Of a stretch of 64,000 nt of DNA, positions 55,732 through 64,000 are shown one piece after another (within the stretch, counting starts at the first letter, position 1; each line of letters begins with the position of its first letter). The translations under genes were made by a program, and so were the position numbers. The DNA is from Pseudomonas sp. G2-4. Its GTDB lineage: Bacteria; Pseudomonadota; Gammaproteobacteria; Pseudomonadales; Pseudomonadaceae. The notes beneath the pieces are model-generated. The model was not told the origin of the DNA, did not search any database, and saw nothing but the letters and a program-made list of their open reading frames with translations. The stretch lies in contig NZ_CP125957.1 in NCBI RefSeq assembly GCF_030064125.1, forward strand, positions 4,278,001 to 4,342,000. Direction: 5' to 3'.

Positions 55732-58700
55732 CTAAATCGGTCCGGCTAAGTCGGAAAAGGGTTTCAACCCACTCAATAACCCGTACAGGCCGTGCAATGG
55801 CACGGGCAGCCAGGCGGGGCGATTCTCGGCTTCATAGGCCACTTCATAGGCCGCCTTCTCCAGGCCGAACAACGCCAGCGCGGCGTCTTCGCCTTCAGCA
55901 TCCTTCCATTCATGAGCAAGACTAGCTGCCGCCAGTCGATATGCCTGAACAAATGCCTCGCGGGCCTCTTTCAAATAACGATCAGCCACCCGTTGCCGGG
56001 CCGCATCGGCATCGGCCGTGCTGTCGACGGTGTTCAAATGGATCGCCATGGCCGCCGCGTAATCGAAGGAACGCAACACACCACTGACGTCCTTGTACGG
56101 GCTGTGCTTGCCTCGACGCTCGTGCAGCGGCCGTGCCGGCTCGCCTTCGAAGTCGATCAGGTAAGCGTCGCCCTTGATCACCAGCACCTGCCCCAAATGC
56201 AAGTCGCCGTGGACGCGAATGCGCAAACCACCGACGGCCTTGCTGGCCAGCGCCTGGATGTGGGCCAGGACGGTTTTCTTGTGCTCCAGCAAACGTGCGA
56301 CCATGGCCTGGTCCGCCGGGGTCAGTTGGCCCTGGTTCTGCTTGAGCAGACGCAAGGCATTCTCCACCTGCGCAGCCACATCCTTGCCGATGGCCTGGGC
56401 TTCCTTGGCGTTGGTGGCCTGAGGCGCGAAGTCCGGGTCGTCGGTGGCCTGGGCCAGTACCTGGTGCATTTCCCCGAGGCGCTGGCCGAGCATGCCGGCA
56501 AAATCCTTTAGTTCGCCCAAGGCGTTGTAGTGTTGTTCCTGCTCGGACACGGCATCGGCCAGTTCATCACGCAACGCGCGCTCGAGGTTGTTCTGGGTCC
56601 ATTCCCACGCATCGCCCTGGTTGCTCAGGTAGCCCTGGGCAATCATCAGCAGTGCATCCTCGCCCTGGGCATCACGGCGGATCACCGAACCCAGCAGCGG
56701 CGAGATGTTGTTGAACCCTGCGGCCGTCAGGTAGGCACTCATCTCCAGTTCCGGATGCACGCCCGAGGCGACTTTACGGATCAGCTTGAGCACCAAGGCG
56801 CCGCCCACTACCACTGAACTGTTGGACTGCTCGGCGGACAGATAACGCACTTCCGGCTCGGTCCCTAGGTTCAACGCGGTCAGGCCTTCGGTGGGCTCGA
56901 AACGCAACTCACCGTCGTTGCATGGCAGCACCGTACTGGTCTGCATGCCTTGCAGCACGGCCCGGACGAAGCTTTCCAGGCTGAACGCATCGGTGATCAA
57001 ACCGACCTGACGCACCCGACGTACCCGTGACAGCGCCAATTGCTGTGGCAGCGCCGCGCCCACCTGGTCTTCGGCCAGCAGACCAAATGGCAGTTGATAG
57101 CGCAGCGTCTGCCCACCGCTGGTGACGTCGATTTCACTGAGCAGCACGGGATGCTGCGCGTCGCCGAAGCGCACGCCATAGACAATGTTGACCTTCTCGA
57201 TGGCGCTGTCCTTGCCGGCGAACCAGCGACGGTTCTGCAACCAGCTCGGCAGGATGGTCTGCTCCAGCGTGGTGCGCGACGGCGCTTCAAGCAACTCTTC
57301 CAGGCGTTTTTTCAGCACCAGGGTGGTGAAGTCCGGCAGGCTCTGGGCCGGCTCCACGTGCCAGCTCGGCATCTGGTTTTCCGTCGCCAGGGCGAACCAA
57401 TAGAAGCCATAGGGCGGCAGGGTCAGCAGGAAATTCAGCTGGCCGATAGGCGGGAAGGCATTCCCCCCCAGCATCTCGACCGGGACCATGCCAGCGTAGG
57501 TCGACAGGTCCAGCTCGGCCGCCTGGGCGCTGCGGGACACGTTGGCCACGCAGAGGATGATTTCGTGCTTGCCTTCCGGACTGGTGTACTCGCGGGTATA
57601 GGCCAGGATCCGACGGTTGCTCGGCGACAGCATTTTCAGCGTGCCCCGGCCGAAGGCCTGGGACTGCTTGCGCACCGCCAGCATCCGCCGGGTCCAGTTG
57701 AGCAGCGAATGCGGGTCGCCGGCCTGTGTCTCGACGTTGACCGACTGGTAGCCGTATTGGGGGTCCATGATCGGCGGCAGCACCAGGCTGGCCGGGTCGG
57801 CCCGCGAGAAACCGCCGTTGCGGTCGATGGACCACTGCATTGGCGTGCGCACGCCGTCACGGTCGCCCAGGTAAATGTTGTCGCCCATGCCGATTTCATC
57901 GCCGTAGTACAACGTCGGCGTGCCGGGCATCGACAGCAGCAGGCTGTTGAGCAATTCAATGCGGCGACGATCGCGCTCCATCAGCGGCGCCAGGCGTCGG
58001 CGAATCCCCAGGTTGATCCGCGCCCGACGATCGGCCGCGTAGTAATTCCACAGGTAGTCGCGCTCCTTGTCGGTGACCATCTCCAGGGTCAGCTCATCGT
58101 GGTTGCGCAGGAAAATCGCCCACTGGCAGTTAGCCGGGATCTCCGGCGTCTGACGCAGGATATCGGTAATGGGGAAACGGTCTTCCTGGGCCAGCGCCAT
58201 GTACATGCGCGGCATCAGCGGGAAGTGGAACGCCATGTGGCATTCGTCGCCGTTCAGGCCTTCGGCATCCACGTCCCCGAAGTACAGCTGGGTGTCTTCC
58301 GGCCACTGGTTGGCTTCGGCCAGCAACATGCGATCTGGATAGTTCGCGTCGATCTCGGCACGGATCTGCTTGAGGACGTCGTGGGTCTCGGGCAGGTTTT
58401 CATTGTTGGTGCCGTCGCGCTCGATCAGGTATGGGATGGCATCCAGGCGCAGGCCGTCGATACCCATGTCCAGCCAGTAGCGCATCACCGACAGCACGGC
58501 CTTGATGACCTGCGGGTTATCGAAATTGAGGTCGGGCTGGTGGGAATAGAAACGGTGCCAGAAGTACTGGCCGGCCACCGGGTCCCAGGTCCAGTTGGAT
58601 TTCTCGGTGTCGAGGAAAATGATCCGCGTGCCGTCGTACTTGTGGTCGTCGTCGGACCAGACGTAGAAATCCCGCGCCGCCGAACCCGGCTTGGCCTTGC

Positions 58701-59076
58701 GCGCCCGTTGGAACCATGGATGCTGGTCGGAGGTATGGTTGATGACCAGCTCGGTGATGACCCGCAGGTTGCGCTTGTGAGCCTCGGCAATGAAGCGTCG
58801 CGCATCGGCCATGGTCCCGTAGTCGGGGCTCACACCCCGGTATTCGGCAATGTCGTAGCCGTCATCGCGCCGCGGCGAAGGATAGAACGGCAGGAGCCAG
58901 ATGGTGTTGACGCCCAGGTCAGCGATGTAGTCGAGCTTCTCGATCAAGCCGGGAAAGTCACCGATCCCGTCGTTGTTGGAGTCGAAATAGGATTTTACGT
59001 GGACCTGATAAATCACCGCATCCTTGTACCAGAGCGGGTCTTTGATAAAGGTGGCAGACCGGGGTTTCTTCGCCAT
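55732..59076 (-). CDS. treS: Trehalose synthase / maltokinase fusion (TreS-Mak)
   Basis: This 1114-residue protein has two parts. The N-terminal part (about 1-545) is GH13 trehalose synthase, with [45 protein letters not shown] and [12 protein letters not shown]. The C-terminal part (about 580-1114) is an aminoglycoside-phosphotransferase-like maltokinase, with [15 protein letters not shown] and [16 protein letters not shown]. It turns trehalose to maltose, then phosphorylates maltose for GlgE. The start is ATG 59076, with AGGAG 8 nt upstream. TreS-Mak fusions are known in Pseudomonas; it sits in one transcript with glgB. Confidence 0.94.
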   Translation of the reverse strand: MAKKPRSATFIKDPLWYKDAVIYQVHVKSYFDSNNDGIGDFPGLIEKLDYIADLGVNTIWLLPFYPSPRRDDGYDIAEYRGVSPDYGTMADARRFIAEAHKRNLRVITELVINHTSDQHPWFQRARKAKPGSAARDFYVWSDDDHKYDGTRIIFLDTEKSNWTWDPVAGQYFWHRFYSHQPDLNFDNPQVIKAVLSVMRYWLDMGIDGLRLDAIPYLIERDGTNNENLPETHDVLKQIRAEIDANYPDRMLLAEANQWPEDTQLYFGDVDAEGLNGDECHMAFHFPLMPRMYMALAQEDRFPITDILRQTPEIPANCQWAIFLRNHDELTLEMVTDKERDYLWNYYAADRRARINLGIRRRLAPLMERDRRRIELLNSLLLSMPGTPTLYYGDEIGMGDNIYLGDRDGVRTPMQWSIDRNGGFSRADPASLVLPPIMDPQYGYQSVNVETQAGDPHSLLNWTRRMLAVRKQSQAFGRGTLKMLSPSNRRILAYTREYTSPEGKHEIILCVANVSRSAQAAELDLSTYAGMVPVEMLGGNAFPPIGQLNFLLTLPPYGFYWFALATENQMPSWHVEPAQSLPDFTTLVLKKRLEELLEAPSRTTLEQTILPSWLQNRRWFAGKDSAIEKVNIVYGVRFGDAQHPVLLSEIDVTSGGQTLRYQLPFGLLAEDQVGAALPQQLALSRVRRVRQVGLITDAFSLESFVRAVLQGMQTSTVLPCNDGELRFEPTEGLTALNLGTEPEVRYLSAEQSNSSVVVGGALVLKLIRKVASGVHPELEMSAYLTAAGFNNISPLLGSVIRRDAQGEDALLMIAQGYLSNQGDAWEWTQNNLERALRDELADAVSEQEQHYNALGELKDFAGMLGQRLGEMHQVLAQATDDPDFAPQATNAKEAQAIGKDVAAQVENALRLLKQNQGQLTPADQAMVARLLEHKKTVLAHIQALASKAVGGLRIRVHGDLHLGQVLVIKGDAYLIDFEGEPARPLHERRGKHSPYKDVSGVLRSFDYAAAMAIHLNTVDSTADADAARQRVADRYLKEAREAFVQAYRLAAASLAHEWKDAEGEDAALALFGLEKAAYEVAYEAENRPAWLPVPLHGLYGLLSGLKPFSDLAGPI

Positions 59077-59184
59077 TTGCAACTCCTGATGAATTCTATA
59101 AAGCCGCTGGAACAGGCTTGTGAGGTCTTATGTGGCAAGGGCGCTGTTGTAGTACTGAATGATCTGTCGTGCTGAGTTAGCTGT

Positions 59185-59276
59185 TGTGGCGAGGGAGCTT
59201 GCTCCCGCTTGAGTGCGCAGCGCTCATCGCTTTTTTGGGGCCGCTGCGCGACCCAGCGGGAGCAAGCTCCCTCGCC
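59185..59276. repeat. REPIN, family 1 (right end degenerate)
   Basis: A forward core at 59185; the inverse ends CTCCCTCGCCCCC rather than CTCGCCACA. It lies between glgE and treS. Confidence 0.85.
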
Positions 59277-59299
59277 CCCCCCTCAGCCCCGCGCCTGTC

Positions 59300-61297
59300 T
59301 CACGCCACGCTGATCCGCCAGATCCCAAACGGCTGGTGAGCCGGATCAATGCGCATGAACTGATACTTGCCATACCAGGTCCAGCGGTGCCCGCTCATCA
59401 AATCCTCGCCCTGGGTCTGGGCATCGTCCGGCAGGCCCATCTCCCACAACGGCAGCTCGAAATTGGCTTCCTGCGGGTTATGCGGATCAAGGCTCACCGC
59501 CACTAGGATGAAATTGCTGCCGTCCGGCGTGCGCTTGCCGAAGTACAAAATGTTGTCGTTCCAGGCGTTGTAGACCTTCAGGCCCAAGTGCGTGTGCAGC
59601 GCCGGGTTCTGTCGACGAATGCGGTTGAGCTGGGCGATTTCGGCAATGATGTTGCCCGGGGCAGTGAAGTCTCGAGGGCGGATCTCGTATTTCTCCGAAT
59701 CGAGGTATTCCTCCTTGCCCGGCACCGGCGCCGATTCGCACAGCTCGAAACCCGAGTACATGCCCCACAGGCCCGAGCCCATGGTCGCCAGCGCCGCGCG
59801 GATCAGAAAGCCTGCACGCCCCGATTCATGGAGAAAGGCCGGGTTGATGTCTGGTGTGTTGACGAAAAAATTCGGCCGGTAGCATTCGCGCCAGGGTGAT
59901 TCGTTAAGCTCGGTGAAATAAGTCGCCAGTTCAGCCTTGGTGTTGCGCCAGGTGAAATAGGTGTAGCTCTGGGAATAACCGACCTTGCCCAGGCGCGCCA
60001 TCATTGCCGGGGTGGTGAAGGCTTCAGCCAGGAACATCACTTCAGGGTGTTGGGCCCGCACGTCGGCGATCAGCCACTGCCAGAATGGCAAGGGCTTGGT
60101 ATGGGGATTGTCGACGCGGAACATCTTCACGCCTTCGTTGACCCAACCCACCACGATATCCCGCAGCTCCAGCCACAGGCTGGGGATCGCATCTGCGGCA
60201 TAGAAGTCGACGTTGACGATATCCTGGTATTTCTTCGGTGGGTTTTCCGCGTATTTGATCGTGCCGTCCGGCCGCCAGTTGAACCAGCCCGGATGCTGCT
60301 TGAGCCACGGGTGGTCCTGGGAACACTGGATAGCAAAATCGAGGGCGATCTCCAGGCCATGCTCGGCCGCTGCCGCCACCAGGCGCCGGAAGTCTTCACG
60401 GGAACCCAGTTGCGGGTGAATCGCCTCGTGCCCGCCCTCCTCGCTGCCGATGGCATAAGGGCTGCCCGGGTCGTCGGGGCCGGCCGTGAGGGAATTGTTC
60501 GGGCCTTTACGGAAGCTGCGACCGATGGGGTGGATCGGCGGGAAGTACAGCACGTCGAAGCCCATGTCCTGGATCACCGCCAGGCGCGAATGCACGTCGT
60601 TGAAGGTACCGTGGCGGGCGGGATCATCGGTGATCGAGCGTGGGAACAGCTCGTACCAACTGGCGAACTCGGCCAACTCGCGCTCCACATCCAGTGGGAA
60701 TTCGGGGCTGATGCTCAAGTAGGGGCGATGATCGGCCAGGGACATGAGGTCGGCACTGCGCGGTGCCAGGAACAGCTCCACCTGCTCGGCCGGCAACAGG
60801 CCCGAGAGTTCATGGTGCAGCTCGGCCAATTGCTCGCTCAGTTCGCCGTCGCTACGCTCGGCCGCCATTTGTACTTGGTGACGCCCCTCCTGCAGCTCGA
60901 GGCTGATAGGCACCCCGGCACCGAATTTTTTTTCCAGCTCGTAGCAGAAACTGGCGAACTGATCGACCCAGGCCTCGATACAGAACACATAACGGCCCTG
61001 TTTCGGCACGTTGAAGCGCCCTTGCCAGCCGTTATTACCCAGTTCCGTCATGACCTCGCTGTTCCACACTTCAGCGCCCAGCGCGTGCCAACGAATTCGC
61101 ACGGCCAGCTTGTCATGGCCATCGGCAAATACTTTGCTGGTCACCGTTACGTCCTGCCCGGCCACGGCCTTGGCGGCGAACTGACCGCCGTCGATGACCG
61201 GCATGGTGTCTTCAATCGCAATTCGCGGCAGCAACAAGGCCTGGGACAACGGCAGGTGCAGGTTATGGCCCAGGTCAGTCGGGTGTTCAGCAGTCAT
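59300..61297 (-). CDS. glgE: Maltosyltransferase GlgE
   Basis: This 665-residue GH13 enzyme extends alpha-1,4-glucan using maltose 1-phosphate. An N-terminal N/S domain precedes the (beta/alpha)8 core. The nucleophile Asp is in MFRVDNPHTKPLPFW near residue 395 and the acid Glu is 29 residues later in FLAEAFTTPAMM. DVLYFPPIHPIGRSFRKGPNN and NFFVNTPDINPAFL are GlgE signatures. Length matches the family. AAGGAG lies 11 nt upstream of ATG 61297. It is the first gene of glgE, treS-mak, glgB. Confidence 0.95.
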   Translation of the reverse strand: MTAEHPTDLGHNLHLPLSQALLLPRIAIEDTMPVIDGGQFAAKAVAGQDVTVTSKVFADGHDKLAVRIRWHALGAEVWNSEVMTELGNNGWQGRFNVPKQGRYVFCIEAWVDQFASFCYELEKKFGAGVPISLELQEGRHQVQMAAERSDGELSEQLAELHHELSGLLPAEQVELFLAPRSADLMSLADHRPYLSISPEFPLDVERELAEFASWYELFPRSITDDPARHGTFNDVHSRLAVIQDMGFDVLYFPPIHPIGRSFRKGPNNSLTAGPDDPGSPYAIGSEEGGHEAIHPQLGSREDFRRLVAAAAEHGLEIALDFAIQCSQDHPWLKQHPGWFNWRPDGTIKYAENPPKKYQDIVNVDFYAADAIPSLWLELRDIVVGWVNEGVKMFRVDNPHTKPLPFWQWLIADVRAQHPEVMFLAEAFTTPAMMARLGKVGYSQSYTYFTWRNTKAELATYFTELNESPWRECYRPNFFVNTPDINPAFLHESGRAGFLIRAALATMGSGLWGMYSGFELCESAPVPGKEEYLDSEKYEIRPRDFTAPGNIIAEIAQLNRIRRQNPALHTHLGLKVYNAWNDNILYFGKRTPDGSNFILVAVSLDPHNPQEANFELPLWEMGLPDDAQTQGEDLMSGHRWTWYGKYQFMRIDPAHQPFGIWRISVA

Positions 61298-61508
61298 CGA
61301 GCATCACTCCTTTTACGCCCCATGGACGCGCTTGTGGCGGTAAAGGCCCAACGGGTCCCTGAAAAAAGTCACTTAAACTCCGAACCGAACCAGCGGTTAA
61401 AAGTTCAGAGGGATTTGCCCGAATGCATCCCGGGGATCAAACCCGGTGCGGGGTGGTCAACAACAATAAGCACGACTCAAGCCATGTGCGTCACGGAGAC
61501 CCGTCCTG

Positions 61509-61673
61509 ATGAATATTCCCATCCCGGCCGAAACACCCGATCCGAACATCGACGACCCCATCTTGCCGCCCCCCGGTCCTGATCCGGAACCGATTCCCGA
61601 AAAAGACCCGCCGCTCGACCCGCAGCCGCCGTTGGGCGACCCGCCGAACGAGAAGCCTCCAGAGCGGGTTTGA
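61509..61673 (+). CDS. Proline-rich 54-residue microprotein
   Basis: ATG 61509, with GGAGAC about 6 nt upstream, opens 54 codons. The product is 40 percent proline with many Asp/Glu (begins MNIPIPAETPDPNIDDPI, then repeated PxxDP units). No hydrophobic segment and no signal peptide is seen. It looks like an intrinsically disordered protein, similar in composition to the one at 21966. It is divergent from glgE. Confidence 0.65.
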   Translation: MNIPIPAETPDPNIDDPILPPPGPDPEPIPEKDPPLDPQPPLGDPPNEKPPERV

Positions 61674-61711
61674 TTGAAGCGTAGTAGTAAAGAAACTGGA
61701 TGACGAAAACC

Positions 61712-61801
61712 TGTGGGAGCGAGCTTGCTCGCGATAGCGCTGGATCAGTCTGTATAGACGTTGGCTGGCAGACCGCTATCGCGAGCAAGCTCGCTCCCAC
61801 A
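61712..61801. repeat. REPIN, family 2
   Basis: TGTGGGAGCGAGCTTGCTCG at 61712, inverse ending 61801, between convergent genes. Confidence 0.9.
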
Positions 61802-61829
61802 GGGTTGTGTATTGAGGCTGAGGGCCGAG

Positions 61830-62330
61830 TCACGGCTTGTCCTCCTTTTCCAACGCCCGGACAATCACCGGCATCACACTGAAAATCGCCAACGCCAGGA
61901 TCGTGCTCAACACCGCCGTCGCTTCGCGCCCCAGCCCGGCGGCAACGCCGATGGCGGCGGTCATCCACAGGCCAGCAGCGGTGGTCAGGCCTTTTACGTG
62001 GCTTTCGTCGCCGTCGCTGTTTTTCAGGATGGTGCCCGCGCCGAGAAAACCAATGCCCGCGACAACGCCTTGAATGACCCTGCTCATGGCGTCAGCCTGG
62101 GAGCCGGACATCTGCGGTACCAGCACGAACAGCGCAGCCCCCAGGGCCACCAGCATGTGGGTGCGTACGCCAGCAGCCTTGCCCTTGTGTTCCCGCTCAA
62201 AACCGAGGATGCCGCCCAACAGCGCGGCCATCAGCAGGCGCACCGTGACCCGGGTCATCTGCTGGGCATCGGTGATGTCGGCGAATTCCGCTTGCAGGGT
62301 CACCCAGACTTCATGCCACCAGGCATCCAT
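61830..62330 (-). CDS. MgtC/SapB-family membrane protein
   Basis: This 166-residue protein has about four to five hydrophobic helices and the MgtC signature GGILGFEREHKGKAAGVRTHMLVALGAALF near residue 40. SRVIQGVVAGIGFLGAGTIL follows near residue 85. It lacks the C-terminal ACT-like domain of virulence MgtC, so it is the short SapB type. The family is linked to survival at low magnesium and membrane energetics; the precise role here is not known. Confidence 0.9.
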   Translation of the reverse strand: MDAWWHEVWVTLQAEFADITDAQQMTRVTVRLLMAALLGGILGFEREHKGKAAGVRTHMLVALGAALFVLVPQMSGSQADAMSRVIQGVVAGIGFLGAGTILKNSDGDESHVKGLTTAAGLWMTAAIGVAAGLGREATAVLSTILALAIFSVMPVIVRALEKEDKP

Positions 62331-62467
62331 GAGTCGCTCCTTTTTTCAATCGATAAACGATGGACCGCACGCGGCGGCAGAGGTGCGCTTGACCGCTGAT
62401 CAGCCGCGACGAACCCTGGCTTTGGGGTGACGCCTAACGTTCAGGACATCCAGAAGGAAGTGCAACC

Positions 62468-62704
62468 ATGACTGTAAGTATCGACGAAGACAAAACCTGC
62501 CATTTCGACACCCCCAACGGCACGGAACAACGCCCTGCCAGTGAACTGACCATCGTCACCGACCCGGATAAAGCCATGTCAGCCGTGGAGCTCAATGGCG
62601 GACGGGTCTACATTACCGAAGCTGAAGCCGATGCCTTGACCGTGGCTGGGGCAGTCGATGGACGTCAGCACGTCAAGGCTACCGATGGTGATTCGGTGAT
62701 CTGA
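62468..62704 (+). CDS. Small conserved hypothetical protein (DUF3203-like)
   Basis: This 78-residue protein has ELTIVTDPDKAMSAVELNGG, then YITEAEADALTVAGAVDGRQ and a short acidic tail. The pattern recalls a small Pseudomonas family (DUF3203, from memory). The ATG follows AGGAAGTGCAACC. Function is unknown. Confidence 0.75.
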   Translation: MTVSIDEDKTCHFDTPNGTEQRPASELTIVTDPDKAMSAVELNGGRVYITEAEADALTVAGAVDGRQHVKATDGDSVI

Positions 62705-62731
62705 CATTCCAATAAAGAGGGTGAAGGCTGT

Positions 62732-62862
62732 TGTGGCGAGGGAGCTTGCTCCCGCTGGGCTGCGAAGCAGACTGATCATTGCCGCGTCGGAGTGTCAGGT
62801 TGATTGCATCTGCCAGTTTGGGGCGGCTTCGCCACCCAGCGGGAGCAAGCTCCCTCGCCACA
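62732..62862. repeat. REPIN, family 1
   Basis: A forward core at 62732 and the inverse ending 62862. Confidence 0.9.
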
Positions 62863-63021
62863 GAGAGAGATGTTCACTCATCCCAGGCGTGCATCAAAGT
62901 GTCGCAGGGCCGGCACTTGAGGCTATCTGATCCGGTTTTTATCGATTTACCTGAGTCTGTTATGCAAACAGTTCGCTGGTCATAGTGCATCGGCCAGATA
63001 GAGGCTGATGAGCGACCGACC

Positions 63022-64000
63022 ATGAGCGATAGAATCCCCGTCCAGTTGATACAGACCTTCGAACCCGCGCCAGCGAAAATCAAGGCCAGGACCACCGATA
63101 ACCCGATCCACACCCGCAGCTTCACCGGCTTGTTCCGCACTTTGCGCATGAGCGGTGCGGGTGTTCTGTTCCTGCTGTTTTTCGGCACGGTGTGGTTGGA
63201 CTGGGGTGGTCGCCAGGCAGTGCTCTGGGATCTTTCCGAAAGCAAATTCCACATTTTTGGCGCGACTTTCTGGCCCCAGGATTTCATCCTGCTGTCGGCG
63301 CTGTTGATCATCGCCGCGTTCGGCCTGTTTGCGATCACCGTGTTCGCCGGGCGCGTGTGGTGCGGCTACACCTGCCCACAGAGTTCCTGGACCTGGATTT
63401 TCATGTGGTGCGAGAAAATCACCGAGGGTGAACGCAACCAGCGGATCAAACTGCAAGCAGCGCCGTGGGGCCTGAACAAACTGCTGCGCCGCTCGGCCAA
63501 GCACACGCTGTGGCTGGCCATCAGCCTGCTCACCGGCCTGACCTTCGTCGGTTACTTCACACCGATCCGTCCACTGGCCGAAGAGCTGCTGACCCTGCAA
63601 ATGGCCGGCGTCAGTCTGTTCTGGGTGCTGTTTTTCACCGCCGCCACCTACCTCAACGCTGGCTGGTTGCGTGAAGCGGTGTGCATGCATATGTGCCCCT
63701 ACGCACGGTTCCAGAGCGTGATGTTCGACAAGGACACGCTGACCATTTCCTACGACACGGCCCGTGGCGAAATCCGTGGTCCGCGCAAACGCGAAGTGAA
63801 CCCGGCCAATGTCGGCCTCGGCGATTGCATCGACTGCCAGATGTGCGTGCAGGTCTGCCCCACTGGCATCGACATACGCGACGGCCTGCAAATGGAATGC
63901 ATTGGCTGCGCAGCGTGCATCGACGCCTGCGATTCGATCATGGACAAGATGGGCTATGCCCGCGGGCTGATCAAATACACGTCCGAGCATCAGCTGCAAG
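63022..64000 (+). CDS. ccoG: Cytochrome c oxidase accessory protein CcoG (3' end beyond window)
   Basis: The first 326 codons of a CcoG/FixG/RdxA-type membrane ferredoxin, a copper-handling accessory of cbb3 cytochrome oxidase. There are about five membrane helices. The CxxxC pair is in WCGYTCPQSSWTW near residue 118. Two [4Fe-4S] motifs are CIDCQMCVQVCPTGID and CIGCAACIDACDSIMDK, near residues 270-310. The start at ATG 63022 fits the family; an ATG at 63008 stops after five codons. The gene is cut by the window end, and the ccoNOPQ partners are not visible. Confidence 0.93.
   Translation, partial: MSDRIPVQLIQTFEPAPAKIKARTTDNPIHTRSFTGLFRTLRMSGAGVLFLLFFGTVWLDWGGRQAVLWDLSESKFHIFGATFWPQDFILLSALLIIAAFGLFAITVFAGRVWCGYTCPQSSWTWIFMWCEKITEGERNQRIKLQAAPWGLNKLLRRSAKHTLWLAISLLTGLTFVGYFTPIRPLAEELLTLQMAGVSLFWVLFFTAATYLNAGWLREAVCMHMCPYARFQSVMFDKDTLTISYDTARGEIRGPRKREVNPANVGLGDCIDCQMCVQVCPTGIDIRDGLQMECIGCAACIDACDSIMDKMGYARGLIKYTSEHQLQ

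Noticed and set aside
57040..59175. 711-codon frame opposite treS
   Set aside because: Antisense shadow; the sense protein has all GH13 motifs.

Overview
The window reads as chromosome of a fluorescent-group Pseudomonas (GC-rich, ordinary gammaproteobacterial Shine-Dalgarno sites). The evidence is the gene content and order: nfuA-metH, cysI-DUF934, sohB, the lexA2-imuA-imuB-dnaE2 mutagenesis cassette, glgE/treS/glgB and ccoG. About twenty copies or halves of two REP/REPIN palindrome families point the same way. Species cannot be fixed from the sequence alone.

Layout. 1-9.3 kb is a cobalamin (B12) region. On the minus strand, cobW-cobN-chlD sits behind a cobalamin riboswitch. On the plus strand, cbtB-cbtA-cobE-cobM sits behind a second one. 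The window cuts chlD. Its ChlI-like reading frame ends at a textbook -1 frameshift signal: an A AAA AAG heptamer, a 5-nt spacer and an 11-bp perfect stem. One gene can therefore supply both the small (AAA+) and medium (AAA+ plus VWA) chelatase subunits that work with CobN. Between the two riboswitches lie a REPIN inside a larger palindrome and a 158-bp MITE-like inverted repeat. 9.5-14.1 kb holds nfuA and the B12-dependent methionine synthase metH. 14.2-24.5 kb holds sulfite reductase (cysI with DUF934), the SohB protease, a histidine phosphatase, an SCP2 protein, a LysR regulator, small conserved proteins and a hybrid histidine kinase. 24.7-30.5 kb is the LexA2-controlled translesion synthesis cassette, with a LexA2-type operator over the lexA2 start codon.

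30.7-35.2 kb is a LysR-GMC oxidoreductase-MHS transporter group. 35.3-38.0 kb holds a single-domain response regulator and topB, with a canonical LexA1 SOS box in front of topB. The 38.1-38.6 kb gap has no gene but carries two inverted repeats, a promoter-like element and a candidate ~65-nt small RNA. 38.6-46.7 kb is a stress/stationary-phase-looking set: GlsB glutaminase, lipoprotein, ZIP transporter, manganese catalase, KGG-repeat protein, metallothionein, DUF892 ferritin-like protein and sirtuin. 46.8-53.2 kb contains a LysR regulator divergent from a ketoacid CoA-transferase/thiolase operon, and a GntR regulator divergent from glucarate dehydratase. 53.5-61.3 kb is the glgE / treS-maltokinase / glgB trehalose-to-alpha-glucan pathway. 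61.5-64 kb has a proline-rich microprotein, an MgtC-family protein, a small hypothetical and the start of ccoG.

Main points for a second look: the chlD frameshift cassette, the insertion-like palindrome between the two B12 riboswitches, the candidate small RNA near 38.2 kb, the SOS box at topB, and the inside-out REP arrangement near 50.7 kb. Most long antisense reading frames opposite metH, cobN and treS are GC-codon shadows and are not annotated.
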